64,000 nt of DNA, taken from assembly GCF_021560175.1 (NCBI RefSeq), contig NZ_CP091110.1, positions 1,292,001 through 1,356,000 of the forward strand, written 5' to 3'. Source of the DNA: Neobacillus drentensis (GTDB lineage: Bacteria > Bacillota > Bacilli > Bacillales > Cytobacillaceae). Both the position numbers and the translations under genes were made by a program. This document shows, piece after piece, positions 23,474-35,143 of the stretch. Under the pieces are notes generated by a model. That model did not search any database and was not told the origin of the DNA. It saw nothing but the letters and a program-made list of their open reading frames with translations. How positions within the stretch are numbered: the stretch's first letter is position 1; every line of letters begins with the position of its first letter.

Positions 23474-23737
23474 CCATAATTGTTCGATATATGGGTAAAC
23501 TTTATTAAATAATGGCTTCATCCCACGAACTGAATCAAAAAGTGTATCAATATTCATCATGAGTTCCTCATAATCAATGGCAGACTGGTTTTGCTTAGGT
23601 TCTAGATGGTGCCGAGATGTTTGCCCCTCACTGTCTTTCCTAGGACCAAACATTAAACTCGTAAACCGGTCTGCCTTTGTTTGTTCTTCCCTTTCTTCTT
23701 GTTTTTTGGAGCCTGACTCCACATCAAAATTTGCCAT
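23462..23737 (-). CDS. yjzB: YjzB-like protein of unknown function
   Basis: This 91-residue protein has a charged, probably disordered N-terminal half (Glu, Lys, Gln, Ser) and a C-terminal half with IDYEELMMNIDTLFDSVRG and a basic tail. It lies between comZ and fabH exactly where yjzB lies in B. subtilis, which is the main reason for the name. The ATG follows GGGAGG. No catalytic motif is seen. Confidence 0.65.
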   Translation of the reverse strand: MANFDVESGSKKQEEREEQTKADRFTSLMFGPRKDSEGQTSRHHLEPKQNQSAIDYEELMMNIDTLFDSVRGMKPLFNKVYPYIEQLWKKK

Positions 23738-23857
23738 CCTGCTTCGGCCTCCCTCAATAAAAATACCTTTTAATCTAGAATATGTGTCAAAAAATAAAAG
23801 GTATGTACATTAGCGGATGATAAATAGGATTAAACAGTTGCTTAAAATAGGAGGAGT

Positions 23858-23886
23858 TTGATAAAATTAGTACCAAGTCATAATAA
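23858..23886 (+). promoter_or_regulatory. Promoter with FapR-type operator for fabH-fabF
   Basis: TTAGTACCAAGTCATAA (23867-23883) matches the left half of the FapR operator (TTAGTACC) and partly the right half. It lies between a -35-like TTGATA (23858) and an AT-rich -10 region. FapR represses fatty acid synthesis genes and is released by malonyl-CoA. The better copy lies before fabI. Confidence 0.7.
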
Positions 23887-23942
23887 TTGATATTAATCCA
23901 AGAAATAGATAAGGTCTTACCTAGATTAAAGGAGATGGCATA

Positions 23943-24875
23943 ATGAGAGCTGGTATTGTGGGAATGGGCAGATACTTACCGGAAAAAATACTCACTAATC
24001 ATGATTTAGAAAAAATGATGGATACCTCTGATGAATGGATTAAAACCATGACAGGGATTGAAGAAAGAAGAATTGCTGCGGATGATGAAAATACGTCCGA
24101 CATGGCATTTGCTGCCGCGCAAAAAGCAATCGAAAATGCTGGTATTACAGCAGCAGATATTGATTTAATATTAGTTGCCACTGTGACACCGGATTCTCCC
24201 TTTCCTTCGGTATCCTGCCGAATTCAGGAAAGATTAGGAGCCAAAAAAGCCGCAGCAATGGATGTAAGTGCCGCTTGTGCTGGATTTATGTATGGGATTG
24301 TAACGGCCAAACAATTTATTGAGTCAGAAGTCTATAAATACGTGCTAGTTGTTGGTGTAGAAAAACTTTCAAAAGTAACAGACTGGAATGATCGAAATAC
24401 GGCTGTATTATTTGGTGACGGTGCCGGTGCTGCCATTATTGGACCAGTATCTGAAAATCGTGGAATTTTATCTTTTGAATTAGGGGCTGACGGTACCGGA
24501 GCAAAACACTTATACCAAGATGAATACATTATCATGAATGGCCGCGAGGTCTTTAAATTTGCCGTAAGACAAATGGGAGAAAGCTGTATAAATGTACTCG
24601 AAAAAGCTGGGTTAACAAAGGATGATGTCGATTTCTTAATCCCGCATCAGGCCAATATCCGAATTATGGAAGCCTCAAGACAGAGATTGGAATTACCAAT
24701 CGAAAAGATGTCTAAGACGGTTAACAAATATGGTAATACTTCAGCTGCATCGATTCCAATTTCACTGATAGAGGATGTCGAGGCTGGCAGAATTAAAGAG
24801 GATGACTTAATTGTAATGGTTGGCTTCGGCGGGGGCTTAACCTGGGGAGCCATTGCGATGCGCTGGGGAAAATAA
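23943..24875 (+). CDS. fabH: 3-oxoacyl-[ACP] synthase III (FabH)
   Basis: This 310-residue condensing enzyme starts each fatty acid from acyl-CoA and malonyl-ACP. The active-site Cys is C112 in [10 protein letters not shown]; the His is in [10 protein letters not shown] and the Asn in [19 protein letters not shown] closes the active site. In Bacillus FabH accepts branched acyl-CoA primers. The ATG follows AAAGGAG. It forms an operon with fabF 50 nt downstream under the FapR-type promoter. Confidence 0.97.
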   Translation: MRAGIVGMGRYLPEKILTNHDLEKMMDTSDEWIKTMTGIEERRIAADDENTSDMAFAAAQKAIENAGITAADIDLILVATVTPDSPFPSVSCRIQERLGAKKAAAMDVSAACAGFMYGIVTAKQFIESEVYKYVLVVGVEKLSKVTDWNDRNTAVLFGDGAGAAIIGPVSENRGILSFELGADGTGAKHLYQDEYIIMNGREVFKFAVRQMGESCINVLEKAGLTKDDVDFLIPHQANIRIMEASRQRLELPIEKMSKTVNKYGNTSAASIPISLIEDVEAGRIKEDDLIVMVGFGGGLTWGAIAMRWGK

Positions 24876-24924
24876 TTGTCGATTAATTTTTTAGGATAAA
24901 TAGATTGGAAAAGGAGATGTTTAA

Positions 24925-26163
24925 ATGGAAAAGCGCAGGGTCGTTGTAACAGGAGTCGGAGCAGTTACACCGCTTGGAAACGATGTTGAGACCACATGGA
25001 AAGGGATCCTTGAGGGAAAGTCCGGAGTTGGGCCAATGACAAGAGTGAATGCTGACGAATATCCGGCAAAAGTTGCTGCAGAGGTAAAAGACTTTAATCC
25101 AGAAGCTTTTATTGATAAAAAGGACGCACGTAAGATGGACCGATTTACACAATTTGCAGTTGCTGCTGCCCTAATGGCGGTACAGGATGCCAATTTAACA
25201 ATTAATGAAGAAAATTCTCATAGAGTGGGCGTTTGGATTGGCTCAGGTATTGGCGGGATGGAAACGTTTGAACAGCAATTCGAAATCTTCCAAAAAAGAG
25301 GTTATAAACGCGTAAGTCCTTTCTTTGTTCCCATGCTGATTCCTGACATGGCTACAGGTCAAGTTTCGATTATACTTGGTGCCAGAGGCTTCAATTCATG
25401 TACAGTAACAGCTTGTGCTACTGGTACTAACTCCATTGGTGATGCCTTTAAAGTCATCCAGCGTGGTGATGCCGACGCTATGGTAACAGGGGGAGCAGAA
25501 GCACCAATCACAAAGATGTCAGTAGCAGGATTTTGTGCTAACACTGCATTATCCACAAATCCTGATCCAAAAACTGCCAGCCGGCCGTTTGATAAAAACC
25601 GCGATGGATTTGTCATTGGTGAAGGTGCCGGCATTGTGGTATTAGAGGAATTAGAGCATGCACTAGCTCGTGGGGCAAAAATTTATGCAGAGATCGTCGG
25701 ATACGGAGCAACAGGTGATGCCTACCACATTACAGCTCCTGCCCCAGGTGGTGAAGGCGGTGCCCGAGCCATGAAGATGGCCATTAATGATAGTGGTTTA
25801 GCTCCTGAAGAGATTGATTATCTCAATGCCCATGGCACAAGCACGGAATATAATGATAAATATGAAACACTTGCAGTGAAAGAGGTATTTGGTGATCACG
25901 CCTCTCAATTACCTATGAGTTCGACAAAATCCATGACAGGTCATCTTCTTGGTGCTGCAGGTGGGGTAGAAGCAATCTTTTCAGTATTGGCAATAAGAGA
26001 TAGCATCTTGCCGCCAACGATTAATTATGAAACACCAGACCCTGAGTGTGATTTAGATTATGTAGTAAATTCGGCACGCTCGAAAGAAGTCAAGGCAGCA
26101 ATGAGCAATTCTCTTGGCTTTGGTGGTCACAACGCAACAATTGTCTTTAAAAAATATGAATAA
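24925..26163 (+). CDS. fabF: 3-oxoacyl-[ACP] synthase II (FabF)
   Basis: This 412-residue elongating condensing enzyme has the catalytic Cys at 164 ([10 protein letters not shown]), His in [11 protein letters not shown] and in [11 protein letters not shown], and the GFGGHNA motif near the end. It extends acyl-ACP chains with malonyl-ACP. The start follows AAAAGGAG. It is the second and last gene of the fabH-fabF operon, ending in a strong terminator. Confidence 0.97.
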   Translation: MEKRRVVVTGVGAVTPLGNDVETTWKGILEGKSGVGPMTRVNADEYPAKVAAEVKDFNPEAFIDKKDARKMDRFTQFAVAAALMAVQDANLTINEENSHRVGVWIGSGIGGMETFEQQFEIFQKRGYKRVSPFFVPMLIPDMATGQVSIILGARGFNSCTVTACATGTNSIGDAFKVIQRGDADAMVTGGAEAPITKMSVAGFCANTALSTNPDPKTASRPFDKNRDGFVIGEGAGIVVLEELEHALARGAKIYAEIVGYGATGDAYHITAPAPGGEGGARAMKMAINDSGLAPEEIDYLNAHGTSTEYNDKYETLAVKEVFGDHASQLPMSSTKSMTGHLLGAAGGVEAIFSVLAIRDSILPPTINYETPDPECDLDYVVNSARSKEVKAAMSNSLGFGGHNATIVFKKYE

Positions 26164-26207
26164 AAACAAGAAGGGCTAAACGTTATGTTTGGCCCTTCTT
26201 GTTTTTT
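26163..26207 (+). terminator. Intrinsic terminator of fabH-fabF
   Basis: AACAAGAAGGGC pairs with GCCCTTCTTGTT, followed by six T residues. Confidence 0.9.
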
Positions 26208-26295
26208 AGAAGATGAACCCCAGAATGCTCGAACGTCTTTCTGCATTTTTCATAAAATGACCAGAAGATAGTTACTACGTAAATGGGGTGTAGCA

Positions 26296-27084
26296 ATGGG
26301 AATCATTAGGACTGACGAGTGGCTTGAAGAGAATTTTGACAATCCATTGAAAATTTGTGAAAGACTTCTTCCTTATTTCAAAGGGCAATCACCACGAGAG
26401 ATCTATCGCGAACTAATGAATTTTGGAATGTACCAGCCGTCTCAATCATCCCGGAATTATCAACTGAAACTAAGCAAACAGAAAACGTGGGATAAGGTTG
26501 GAAAAATTTATGCTAAGTATAAAAGTAGTTGGCATGGTCCGGATATCCCCATTTTCCTCTTTCCGATTGCCCAGGCTGGAGGATTTTTTAGAAGGGAGGA
26601 GAAGGGGAAAGCAGGGGTAACCTTTCCTGATAAAATGTTTTTATTTCTATCGAATTACGATGATCCAACAGATGTAGAGGCTCTTTTCGTGCATGAATAT
26701 CATCATGCCTGCAGAATGGGCTTGTTAGGAAAGAGTGTAGAGGATTATACATTACTAGATTCATTAATAATTGAAGGACTGGCAGAATATACTGTATTAA
26801 AAAAATGCGGTCGGGAATATTTAGCCGCCTGGTGCAAGATGTATACAGAAAAAGAGTTGAAAAAATTTTGGGATAGATATCTTAGAAATCAGCTAGGAAT
26901 TAAGAAAAATGAGAGAAGACATGATGAACTGCTATATGGAGGGGGAAGGGTTCCAAAACTGCTAGGCTATGCAGCAGGCTTTTATCTAATAGAAAAGTAT
27001 TACAAGAAGAATCAGTATTCAACCAAATTGTCTTTTACTACACCTGCAGAAACCTATCTAAAAGGTGCAGAACTATTTTCCTAG
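26296..27084 (+). CDS. yjaZ: YjaZ-like putative zinc metalloprotease (DUF2268)
   Basis: This 262-residue protein carries a gluzincin-like signature: HEYHH at residues 133-137 (FVHEYHHACRMG) followed by a downstream Glu in LIIEGLAEY, as in the DUF2268 family. There is no clear signal peptide. YjaZ of B. subtilis sits between fabF and appD, as here. Protease activity is inferred from the motif and has not, to my knowledge, been shown. Confidence 0.87.
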   Translation: MGIIRTDEWLEENFDNPLKICERLLPYFKGQSPREIYRELMNFGMYQPSQSSRNYQLKLSKQKTWDKVGKIYAKYKSSWHGPDIPIFLFPIAQAGGFFRREEKGKAGVTFPDKMFLFLSNYDDPTDVEALFVHEYHHACRMGLLGKSVEDYTLLDSLIIEGLAEYTVLKKCGREYLAAWCKMYTEKELKKFWDRYLRNQLGIKKNERRHDELLYGGGRVPKLLGYAAGFYLIEKYYKKNQYSTKLSFTTPAETYLKGAELFS

Positions 27085-27226
27085 CAAACCGTTGTTTGAT
27101 GTCTTTATGGTACAAGAATAAAAATCTTTAATCTTATCAATCTATTTCTCGTTAGTAATAATTTTGTAATTGATGTTTCTAAATATAATAAGTTATAGAA
27201 ATGATAAACGACGAGGAAGGTGGATT

Positions 27227-28270
27227 ATGAGCCGAAAAAAATCATTATTAAGGGAGGAACCACTGCTCGTAGTGAACAATTTAGAAACCGCTTTTGAGAT
27301 TGATGGGAAGGATTATAATGCCGTAGATGGTGTTTCATTTGAGGTAAAACAACGGCAAATCCTAGGAGTTGTCGGAGAGTCAGGCTGCGGTAAATCAGTC
27401 ATGAGTCTATCAATCATGCAGCTGCTTCCAAAAGGGAGCGGTAAGGTAAAAGCGGGAGAAATGATTTTTGATGGAATTAACCTTGAGAAAATGACGGAAT
27501 CACAGATTAATAAAATCCGTGGAAAGGATATTTCAATGATATTCCAGGAACCGATGACGTCCTTGAACCCAGTTTTCACCATTGGGTACCAACTACAGGA
27601 AGTCTTTTTTAATCACTGGAAGATTACAAAACGAGAGGCTAGGCAAAAGTCAGTTGCCCTCCTAAAAGGTGTGGGGATCTCTCGTCCTGAAAAAATAGTG
27701 GATGAATATCCCCATCAATTATCAGGTGGAATGAGACAAAGAGTCATGATTGCTATTGCCATCGCCTGTCAGCCTAAATTACTAATAGCCGATGAGCCAA
27801 CCACAGCCTTAGACGTGACCGTACAAGCACAGATTCTGGAACTCTTAAAAGAAATCCAATCCGTTAATGATATGTCGATTATCCTAATTACACATGATTT
27901 AGGTGTAGTTGCGGAAATGTGTGATGAAGTGATCGTCATGTATGCTGGAAAGATTGTCGAACGAACTGATGTAGATACTTTATTTCATAACCCCAAACAT
28001 CCATATACAACGCTTCTATTGGGGGCAATTCCAAAAATGGACGAGTCAAGAAATCGATTAAGCTCTATTCAAGGAATTGTTCCTTCTCTTACAAAAATGC
28101 CGGAAACCGGCTGCCGTTTTGCTCAACGATGTCCCCATGTAATGCCTGAATGCCTGACAATCACCCCTATCCTTAATAGTGTTGACCCAGGGCATGTAGT
28201 TGCTTGCCTGCTATTTGAAAAAAGTAGTCCAAGAAAAGGGGGATGGGATGATGACTATATCCGTGACTAG
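27227..28270 (+). CDS. appD: Oligopeptide ABC transporter ATP-binding protein AppD
   Basis: This 347-residue ATPase has Walker A GESGCGKS, signature LSGGMRQR, Walker B LLIADEPTTALD and the H-loop LITHDLG. The C-terminal oligopeptide-transporter extension has the Cys-rich motif CRFAQRCPHVMPEC and a final VACLL, typical of Dpp/Opp ATPases. The start at 27227 (MSRKKS) follows GAGGAAGG. It is the first gene of the order D-F-A-B-C, as in B. subtilis app. App imports peptides and can substitute for Opp. Confidence 0.94.
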   Translation: MSRKKSLLREEPLLVVNNLETAFEIDGKDYNAVDGVSFEVKQRQILGVVGESGCGKSVMSLSIMQLLPKGSGKVKAGEMIFDGINLEKMTESQINKIRGKDISMIFQEPMTSLNPVFTIGYQLQEVFFNHWKITKREARQKSVALLKGVGISRPEKIVDEYPHQLSGGMRQRVMIAIAIACQPKLLIADEPTTALDVTVQAQILELLKEIQSVNDMSIILITHDLGVVAEMCDEVIVMYAGKIVERTDVDTLFHNPKHPYTTLLLGAIPKMDESRNRLSSIQGIVPSLTKMPETGCRFAQRCPHVMPECLTITPILNSVDPGHVVACLLFEKSSPRKGGWDDDYIRD

Positions 28271-29258
28271 TAAGAAAGTTGGGACCTCTCTTAATCCTGA
28301 AAATCTGTTGGAAATTTATCATCTTAAAACCTATTATCCTGTAAAAGGGGGTTTTTTTAAGCGGATTATCGGAAATGTTAAGGCAGTCGACAATATCTCT
28401 TTTGAAATTAAGAGAGGAGAAACACTTGGTCTAGTGGGTGAATCGGGATGTGGTAAATCCACTACTGGTAGAACGATATTAAGATTATTAATGCCAACAG
28501 AAGGACATATCCTTTTTGATGGTAGAGATATTACCCGCCTATCTGGAAAAAAACTTCGTGAAACTCGTAAAGATATGCAAATGATATTCCAAGACCCTTA
28601 TGCTTCACTCAATCCCATGCAGATGGTCGGAGATATTATAGGAGAACCAATCCATAATTTTTTTAAAAAAAGTAAGTCTGAATTAAAACTTGAAGTCATG
28701 GATTTAATAGATAAAGTTGGACTTTCGCGTGATGCTTACTATAAGTATGCACATGAATTTTCCGGCGGTCAGAGGCAAAGAATTGGAATAGCACGTGCAC
28801 TTGCATTAAAACCCAAATTAATTATTGCAGATGAACCGGTCTCAGCACTAGATGTTTCTGTACAATCACAAGTTTTAAACTTATTAAAAGACTTGCAGCG
28901 TGAATTTCAACTAACCTTCCTCTTTATCGCTCATGATTTAAGTGTGGTGAAACATATGAGTGATCGCATTGGTGTCATGTACTTAGGAAATATGGTCGAG
29001 ATTACCGATAAAAGCAGCCTATACGTAAAACCACTTCATCCCTATACACAGGCACTAATTTCAGCGATCCCATCCCCAGACCCAAGGATTAAGAAAGAAA
29101 GAATCTTATTAAAAGGGGATGTCCCCAGTCCTATTAATCCCCCATCGGGCTGTCCATTTCATCCACGGTGTCCAGTGGCTGTGGAGCAATGTTCAAAAGT
29201 TAAGCCCGTATTAAAGGAGGTGAAGCCTTCTCATCGAGTAGCCTGCCACCTTTACTAA
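28248..29258 (+). CDS. appF: Oligopeptide ABC transporter ATP-binding protein AppF
   Basis: This protein of about 336 residues has Walker [10 protein letters not shown], signature [10 protein letters not shown] and Walker [13 protein letters not shown]. Its C-terminal extension carries [14 protein letters not shown] and ends VACHLY. It overlaps appD by 23 nt. ATG codons at 28248 and 28251 both suit the AAAAGGGGG site; either could be used. It pairs with AppD to drive peptide import. Confidence 0.94.
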   Translation: MMTISVTSKKVGTSLNPENLLEIYHLKTYYPVKGGFFKRIIGNVKAVDNISFEIKRGETLGLVGESGCGKSTTGRTILRLLMPTEGHILFDGRDITRLSGKKLRETRKDMQMIFQDPYASLNPMQMVGDIIGEPIHNFFKKSKSELKLEVMDLIDKVGLSRDAYYKYAHEFSGGQRQRIGIARALALKPKLIIADEPVSALDVSVQSQVLNLLKDLQREFQLTFLFIAHDLSVVKHMSDRIGVMYLGNMVEITDKSSLYVKPLHPYTQALISAIPSPDPRIKKERILLKGDVPSPINPPSGCPFHPRCPVAVEQCSKVKPVLKEVKPSHRVACHLY

Positions 29259-29349
29259 AAAGGGGCAACTTCTATATGGCAGACAGCCGCCTTGTTTTGG
29301 TATAAAAACGTACTTAGCACAACTTTAAAAATATCAAGGGGGGAACTGG

Positions 29350-31068
29350 ATGAAGAAAAAAAGTATGTTTATGCTGGCAGCTTTAATGTTAGTTTTATCG
29401 GCATTTTTAGCAGCTTGCAGCAGCGGTGAAAAAGCAAGTACAAAACAGAACGACAACAATGGGGTTAAAAATAATGTCTCAGCTGGCAAACCACAGGATG
29501 GCGGGACATTAATTTATGCATTGGACTCAGCTCCTGAGGGTAAATTTAATTATGCATTCTATGGAAATGCGACAGATCAATATGTGATTGATTTTTTTGA
29601 TGAAAATTTAATTGATTATGACGAGAACCTGAAGGCACAGCCGCATATTGCTTCTTGGAAAACCACAGATAATAAGGTGTTTGATTTTGAAATCAAAAAA
29701 GGGGTTAAGTGGCATAACGGGGACGAATTATCCGTTAAGGATTGGGAGTTTGCGTTAAAAGTAATTGCTGATAAAGATTATGATGGTCCTCGTTTTGATA
29801 ATGTAAGGAATATTGTTGGAGCCCAAGACTACCATGATGGAAAGGCCAAGGAAATTTCGGGTATCAAAATCCTAGATGATTACCATATCCAAATTTCCTT
29901 TGATAAGGCACGTGTAAATAACTTAGATAACCTTTGGACCTATCCAATGAACCGAACAGAATTTAAAGGGATCGCTGTAAAAGATATGATGGGTTCTGCA
30001 CAAGTTCGGACCAAGCCTGTGGGATTAGGACCATTTAAAGTAACGAAAGTGGTCCCAGGGGAATCAATTCAAATGGAGCGATTTGATGATTACTTTGGCG
30101 GTAAGCCGCATATTGAAAAAGTAATCATTAAGGTTATTGATCCATCTCTATCTGTTGGGGAATTAAAAAATGGCACACTTGATATGACCTCATTCCATCC
30201 AAGTATAATCGATCAAGTGAAGGCACTTGATAATGTCAATGCCATCACATACCCAGGAGTCAGCTATTATTATGTAGGTTTCCGATTAGGTACTTGGGAT
30301 GGTGAGAAAAACATCATGAATGACCCTAAATATCAAAATAAGAAACTGCGTGAGGCCATGTATTATGCCATTAATCGTGAAGAATGGGTAAAAGCTTTCT
30401 TTTATGGGGTTGGTAAGCCAGTAAACCGTCCTGTTCCAACAAATCACTGGATTGCAGCAAATAACAAAGAGCTAGAGCAATACAAATATAATCCAGAAAA
30501 AGCAAAAAAACTATTAGATGACGCAGGCTATAAGGATATAGACGGGGATGGTTTCCGTGAAGATCCAAAAGGGAAGAAGTTCGTCGTAAACTTCAGCCAC
30601 TATGCAACACAAAACCCAACATTCGAATCACGTGCCAAAGCATTGACTCAATACTGGGAGGCAGTCGGATTAAAGTCCAAATTAACGATGACAGATGTCA
30701 ATCTTTATTATGAAATGCTTGATAAGGCGGATAAATCGATTGAAGTATTCTTCGGTGGGTGGCAGACTGGATCAGATCCTGACCCAACTCCACTTTGGGG
30801 TTCAAAAGCCATGTGGAACTATCCTCGCTGGGTAAATGATGAGAGTGATAAGCTTCTAGATCAAGCACTTGATATAAGTGTAGTTGGTACAGATAACAAT
30901 AAACGAAAAGACATTTATGTCCAATGGCAAAAACTATTCATGAAAGAACTTCCAGTATTGCCAATTGCCGAGATTGACGAAACAATGGCGGTCTCAAAGC
31001 GGGTTCAGAATGTTAAATTTGATGTTTCGGGTATGAATCGGCCTAACGAATGGTGGATCAAGCAATAA
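29350..31068 (+). CDS. appA: Oligopeptide-binding lipoprotein AppA
   Basis: This 572-residue family 5 solute-binding lipoprotein has a signal peptide ending in the lipobox LAAC (Cys about 23), then a linker rich in Ser, Lys and Asn. The binding fold includes DFEIKKGVKWHNGDELSVKD (family WxDGxPVTA-like) and late ATQNPTFESRAKALTQYWEA. It captures peptides outside the membrane for AppBC. An imperfect attenuator-like hairpin follows before appB, which would favour surplus binding protein. Confidence 0.93.
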   Translation: MKKKSMFMLAALMLVLSAFLAACSSGEKASTKQNDNNGVKNNVSAGKPQDGGTLIYALDSAPEGKFNYAFYGNATDQYVIDFFDENLIDYDENLKAQPHIASWKTTDNKVFDFEIKKGVKWHNGDELSVKDWEFALKVIADKDYDGPRFDNVRNIVGAQDYHDGKAKEISGIKILDDYHIQISFDKARVNNLDNLWTYPMNRTEFKGIAVKDMMGSAQVRTKPVGLGPFKVTKVVPGESIQMERFDDYFGGKPHIEKVIIKVIDPSLSVGELKNGTLDMTSFHPSIIDQVKALDNVNAITYPGVSYYYVGFRLGTWDGEKNIMNDPKYQNKKLREAMYYAINREEWVKAFFYGVGKPVNRPVPTNHWIAANNKELEQYKYNPEKAKKLLDDAGYKDIDGDGFREDPKGKKFVVNFSHYATQNPTFESRAKALTQYWEAVGLKSKLTMTDVNLYYEMLDKADKSIEVFFGGWQTGSDPDPTPLWGSKAMWNYPRWVNDESDKLLDQALDISVVGTDNNKRKDIYVQWQKLFMKELPVLPIAEIDETMAVSKRVQNVKFDVSGMNRPNEWWIKQ

Positions 31069-31113
31069 TTCCGTTGGTCATGTCTGGATTACACTTTTAA
31101 AAAAGTAAAGCTC

Positions 31114-31160
31114 AAATTGGGAGGATGGAAGGAAGTTTCTGTTCCCCCCAATTTATCTTA
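31114..31160 (+). terminator. Intercistronic attenuator between appA and appB
   Basis: AAATTGGG (31114-31121) pairs with CCCAATTT (31147-31154), with more possible G-C pairs inside and a T-rich tail (ATCTTATT). Partial termination here would lower appBC relative to appA. Confidence 0.55.
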
Positions 31161-31214
31161 TTAGGTTACATAGATACATGGATTTAACCTAGTATATAGA
31201 CGAGGAGAATGCAC

Positions 31215-32180
31215 ATGCTTAAATACGCATTTCGAAGAATTTTGGGCATGATTCCCATGTTATTCCTTATCTCTATTGTCGTATTTACCTTGGCGAAACT
31301 TATGCCTGGTGATTCTCTAACAGGAGAAATAGACCCCAGAAATACAAATCCACAATATATTGCCGAAATGCGTGAAAAATTGGGCTATAATGACCCGCTG
31401 CCAAAGCAATATACCCGCTGGATTGGGAATTTTATTCAGGGGGACTTTGGTAAATCAACCCGATTTAAAATTCCAGTCGCAGAGGTAATTTCAGAAAAAA
31501 TTCCTAATACATTATTACTCGGCTTATCCTCCATTCTAATTACCTACCTTTTCGCTTTTTTAATGGGGCTGTATTCAGGCAGGAAACCGTATACTCTTGG
31601 TGACAATATCATTAGTGGATTAAATTATTTAGGATTATCCATACCTTCCTTTATCGCAGGGGTATTTGCTATTTTCCTTTTTTCTTTTACATTAGACTGG
31701 TTTCCGTCAAATGGATCAGTGGATATCGGTGTGACGGAAGGGACACTTGAATTTTGGCAAAGCCGGCTCCATCATGTATTCTTACCAGCAGTCGTTTTAG
31801 GTCTATTGAGTACGGCTAGTTATACTCAGTTTTTACGCAATGACATTATTGAAAACAGCCGTAAAGATTTTGTAAGGACTGCACGTGCAAAAGGGACACC
31901 GGAAAGAAAGATATATAATGTTCATATTTTAAGAAACTCGATTATCCCCCTCATCACCTTTTTAGGCTTTGATTTAGTAGCTATTATCTCGGGAGCCATT
32001 ATTACCGAAACAATCTTTACTTATCCAGGTCTTGGACAACTATTCTTACAGTCTGTTGGAACAAGGGATTATCCTGTCTTAATGACATTGACCATGATGT
32101 TCTCGTTTTTAACACTGATTGGAAACTTGATTGCAGATATATTATATGGTGTTGCAGATCCAAGGATTAGGTTAGATTAG
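31215..32180 (+). CDS. appB: Oligopeptide ABC transporter permease AppB
   Basis: This 321-residue permease has six hydrophobic segments and the cytoplasmic EAA loop (RKDFVRTARAKGTPERKIYN) that contacts the ATPases. The N-terminal LKYAFRRILGMIPMLFLISI is typical of DppB/OppB. The ATG at 31215 has better spacing to GAGGAG than the ATG two codons earlier. It forms the channel with AppC. Confidence 0.94.
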   Translation: MLKYAFRRILGMIPMLFLISIVVFTLAKLMPGDSLTGEIDPRNTNPQYIAEMREKLGYNDPLPKQYTRWIGNFIQGDFGKSTRFKIPVAEVISEKIPNTLLLGLSSILITYLFAFLMGLYSGRKPYTLGDNIISGLNYLGLSIPSFIAGVFAIFLFSFTLDWFPSNGSVDIGVTEGTLEFWQSRLHHVFLPAVVLGLLSTASYTQFLRNDIIENSRKDFVRTARAKGTPERKIYNVHILRNSIIPLITFLGFDLVAIISGAIITETIFTYPGLGQLFLQSVGTRDYPVLMTLTMMFSFLTLIGNLIADILYGVADPRIRLD

Positions 32181-32191
32181 GAGGGGAGAAC

Positions 32192-33103
32192 ATGGAAGTT
32201 ATAACACAAAAAGATTCAAAATTAACGATCAATCCCCGGGAAAAAAGTTTGTCGCCATGGGCAATTGCTCGGAAAAAGTTTGTAAACAATAAACTCGCGA
32301 TGATTAGCCTTGCTTTCTTAATTGTGGTAGCCATTGTTTCCCTCTTGGCTCCGTATATTACAACGGCGGATGTAACCAAGATTAATATTGGGGAGATGTC
32401 ATTAGAACCATCGAGTAAGCATTGGCTGGGTACCGATAAGGCAGGCCGTGATGTGTTTACGAGACTGCTATATGGCGGAAGGGTATCCTTGTTAGTAGGT
32501 TTGAGCTGTACGTTGTTTGTTAGTGTCATCGGAACATTGATTGGTTCGGTTTCAGGTTATTTTGGCGGAGCAATTGATAGTTTATTAATGCGGTTTACTG
32601 ATTTTATTTTAAATTTTCCTTTCCTTGTTTTTGTCATTGTCTTGAATGCAATTCTTTTTGGAAAAGTGAGTGGGTTATGGGTTTTAATCGGTACAATCAG
32701 TATTTTAAGCTGGGGAGGAATTGCCCGGATCGTCCGCAGTAAAATATTGGCTGAAAAAGAAAATGAATATATTGCCGCTGCTCTTTCTATTGGTTGCACA
32801 CCTTCAAAGATTATTATTAAACATCTATTGCCTAATATTCTGTCAACAATTATTGTTCAGGCCACGATTACGTTTGCAACGATGATTGTGGCGGAAACAG
32901 GCTTAAGCTTTTTAGGATTTGGAGTTCCGCAGGAAATACCCAGCTGGGGGAATATGTTGAATTCAGCAACTGAGCCCGATGTCCTTCAGTTCAAACTCTG
33001 GATTTGGGTTCCACCCGCACTAATTATTACGATTACGATTCTATCGATTAATTTTATTGGTGAAGGATTAAAAGATGCCTTCAATCCAAAATCAAAAAGA
33101 TAA
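32192..33103 (+). CDS. appC: Oligopeptide ABC transporter permease AppC
   Basis: This 303-residue permease has a cytoplasmic N-terminus, HWLGTDKAGRDVFTRLLYGGR (the DppC/OppC hallmark) and an EAA loop with ALSIGCTPSKIIIKHLLPN. It starts behind AGGAGGGG, 12 nt after appB. It is the last gene of the app operon. Confidence 0.94.
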   Translation: MEVITQKDSKLTINPREKSLSPWAIARKKFVNNKLAMISLAFLIVVAIVSLLAPYITTADVTKINIGEMSLEPSSKHWLGTDKAGRDVFTRLLYGGRVSLLVGLSCTLFVSVIGTLIGSVSGYFGGAIDSLLMRFTDFILNFPFLVFVIVLNAILFGKVSGLWVLIGTISILSWGGIARIVRSKILAEKENEYIAAALSIGCTPSKIIIKHLLPNILSTIIVQATITFATMIVAETGLSFLGFGVPQEIPSWGNMLNSATEPDVLQFKLWIWVPPALIITITILSINFIGEGLKDAFNPKSKR

Positions 33104-33104
33104 A

Positions 33105-33131
33105 TTTACCATAGAGAGTGGTAGTTTTTTT
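33105..33131 (+). terminator. Weak terminator after appC
   Basis: TACCA and TGGTA flank a 7-nt loop, followed by GTTTTTTT. The stem is short. Confidence 0.45.
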
Positions 33132-33247
33132 ATAAAAAGGAAAGTTTCTGTAAAAGCAATTGGAGCAAAATATATAAAAAGGAATAATTTAACTGAGGAC
33201 TGCCTATACTGATTGACAAACAGTTTCTTGAAGTGAGGGGTTGTAAA

Positions 33248-33994
33248 ATGTTGTATCTTCATGATGTTTGGGTTAATTGGTTTGAAGGTGAGGAAAATGG
33301 ATATAATGTTTGCCACTTTCATGAATGGCGGAAGGATGACGGAGTAGAGCTCCTGGATCAAGTGCCGCTTATTAAAATTGAACCGCTACTATTTGGTTAT
33401 ATTGAGAATGATCTATCTGAGTTACCTCAACAGCTTCTCGATGATATTTATCAAAAAGCGTACTTAAGAAAAAACCATGAAAGAATTCAACTAGACTATT
33501 GCTTTGTTGTGACGGATGGGACGGGAATATTAGCTGTTGATACAATTGGCTATAATATTCCTATCCGAAAAAGCAGATTAATACCTAGGCAGGAACAGCT
33601 CGTTTATGAAATGATAAGCCAGCATGAAGCAAAGCCCTATCATTTTTACGCACAGCCTAAAACAAAGGACTTCCATATACTTTCACCAGATCCCGATTTG
33701 ATGAGAGGATTAACAAGAAAAGAACGACAGTTAAAACAATTATTATTTATGGCTCTTGATCAATTGTTAACTTCCAATAACGAAGCGGAAGTTCGCTATT
33801 GGTATACTGAATGGTGTCCAGAGCAATATTCGACCATTCAAGAAATGAATTTTGAAGAAGCATGGGAACAGTTATTTGAGCAAACAAAATATGGCTGGTC
33901 AAGACGCCACGAGACATTCTGTGAAAATTTAATAAAAGGGCAGCCCTTCTTTGAAAAACTTTGGGAGATGGAGCATGGTCCAAGAGTAAATTAA
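33248..33994 (+). CDS. yjbA: YjbA-like protein (DUF3603)
   Basis: This 248-residue soluble protein starts [20 protein letters not shown] and matches the YjbA/UPF0736 family, of unknown function. It is rich in aromatic and acidic residues with no transmembrane segment. The ATG at 33248 fits GAGGGG; the upstream GTG does not. Position between app and trpS matches B. subtilis. Confidence 0.88.
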   Translation: MLYLHDVWVNWFEGEENGYNVCHFHEWRKDDGVELLDQVPLIKIEPLLFGYIENDLSELPQQLLDDIYQKAYLRKNHERIQLDYCFVVTDGTGILAVDTIGYNIPIRKSRLIPRQEQLVYEMISQHEAKPYHFYAQPKTKDFHILSPDPDLMRGLTRKERQLKQLLFMALDQLLTSNNEAEVRYWYTEWCPEQYSTIQEMNFEEAWEQLFEQTKYGWSRRHETFCENLIKGQPFFEKLWEMEHGPRVN

Positions 33995-34050
33995 AAGCCT
34001 TATCCAAAAGGTATGTCAACCATACCTTTTGGACAGGCTTTTATATTTTT
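33993..34050. terminator. Long hairpin terminator between yjbA and trpS
   Basis: AAAAGCCT with AGGCTTTT and TCCAAAAGGTATG with CATACCTTTTGGA make a stem of about 21 bp with small bulges, followed by a T-rich tail. Confidence 0.85.
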
Positions 34051-34078
34051 CAAATTATTAAATGTCAGCTTTAAAAAA

Positions 34079-34122
34079 ATCCCAGCGCAGGGCGCCGCTG
34101 ACCAGGGCGCTTTCGCTTTCTT
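34079..34122. repeat. Short copy of the GC-rich dispersed repeat at the 3' end of trpS
   Basis: CAGCGCAGGGCGCCGCTGAC and CAGGGCGCTTTCGCTTTC match the right-end modules of the large copy at 2131-2407. It abuts the trpS stop codon. Confidence 0.7.
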
Positions 34123-34123
34123 A

Positions 34124-35125
<1,002 letters not shown>

Positions 35126-35143
35126 CTAAAAATATATAAAAAA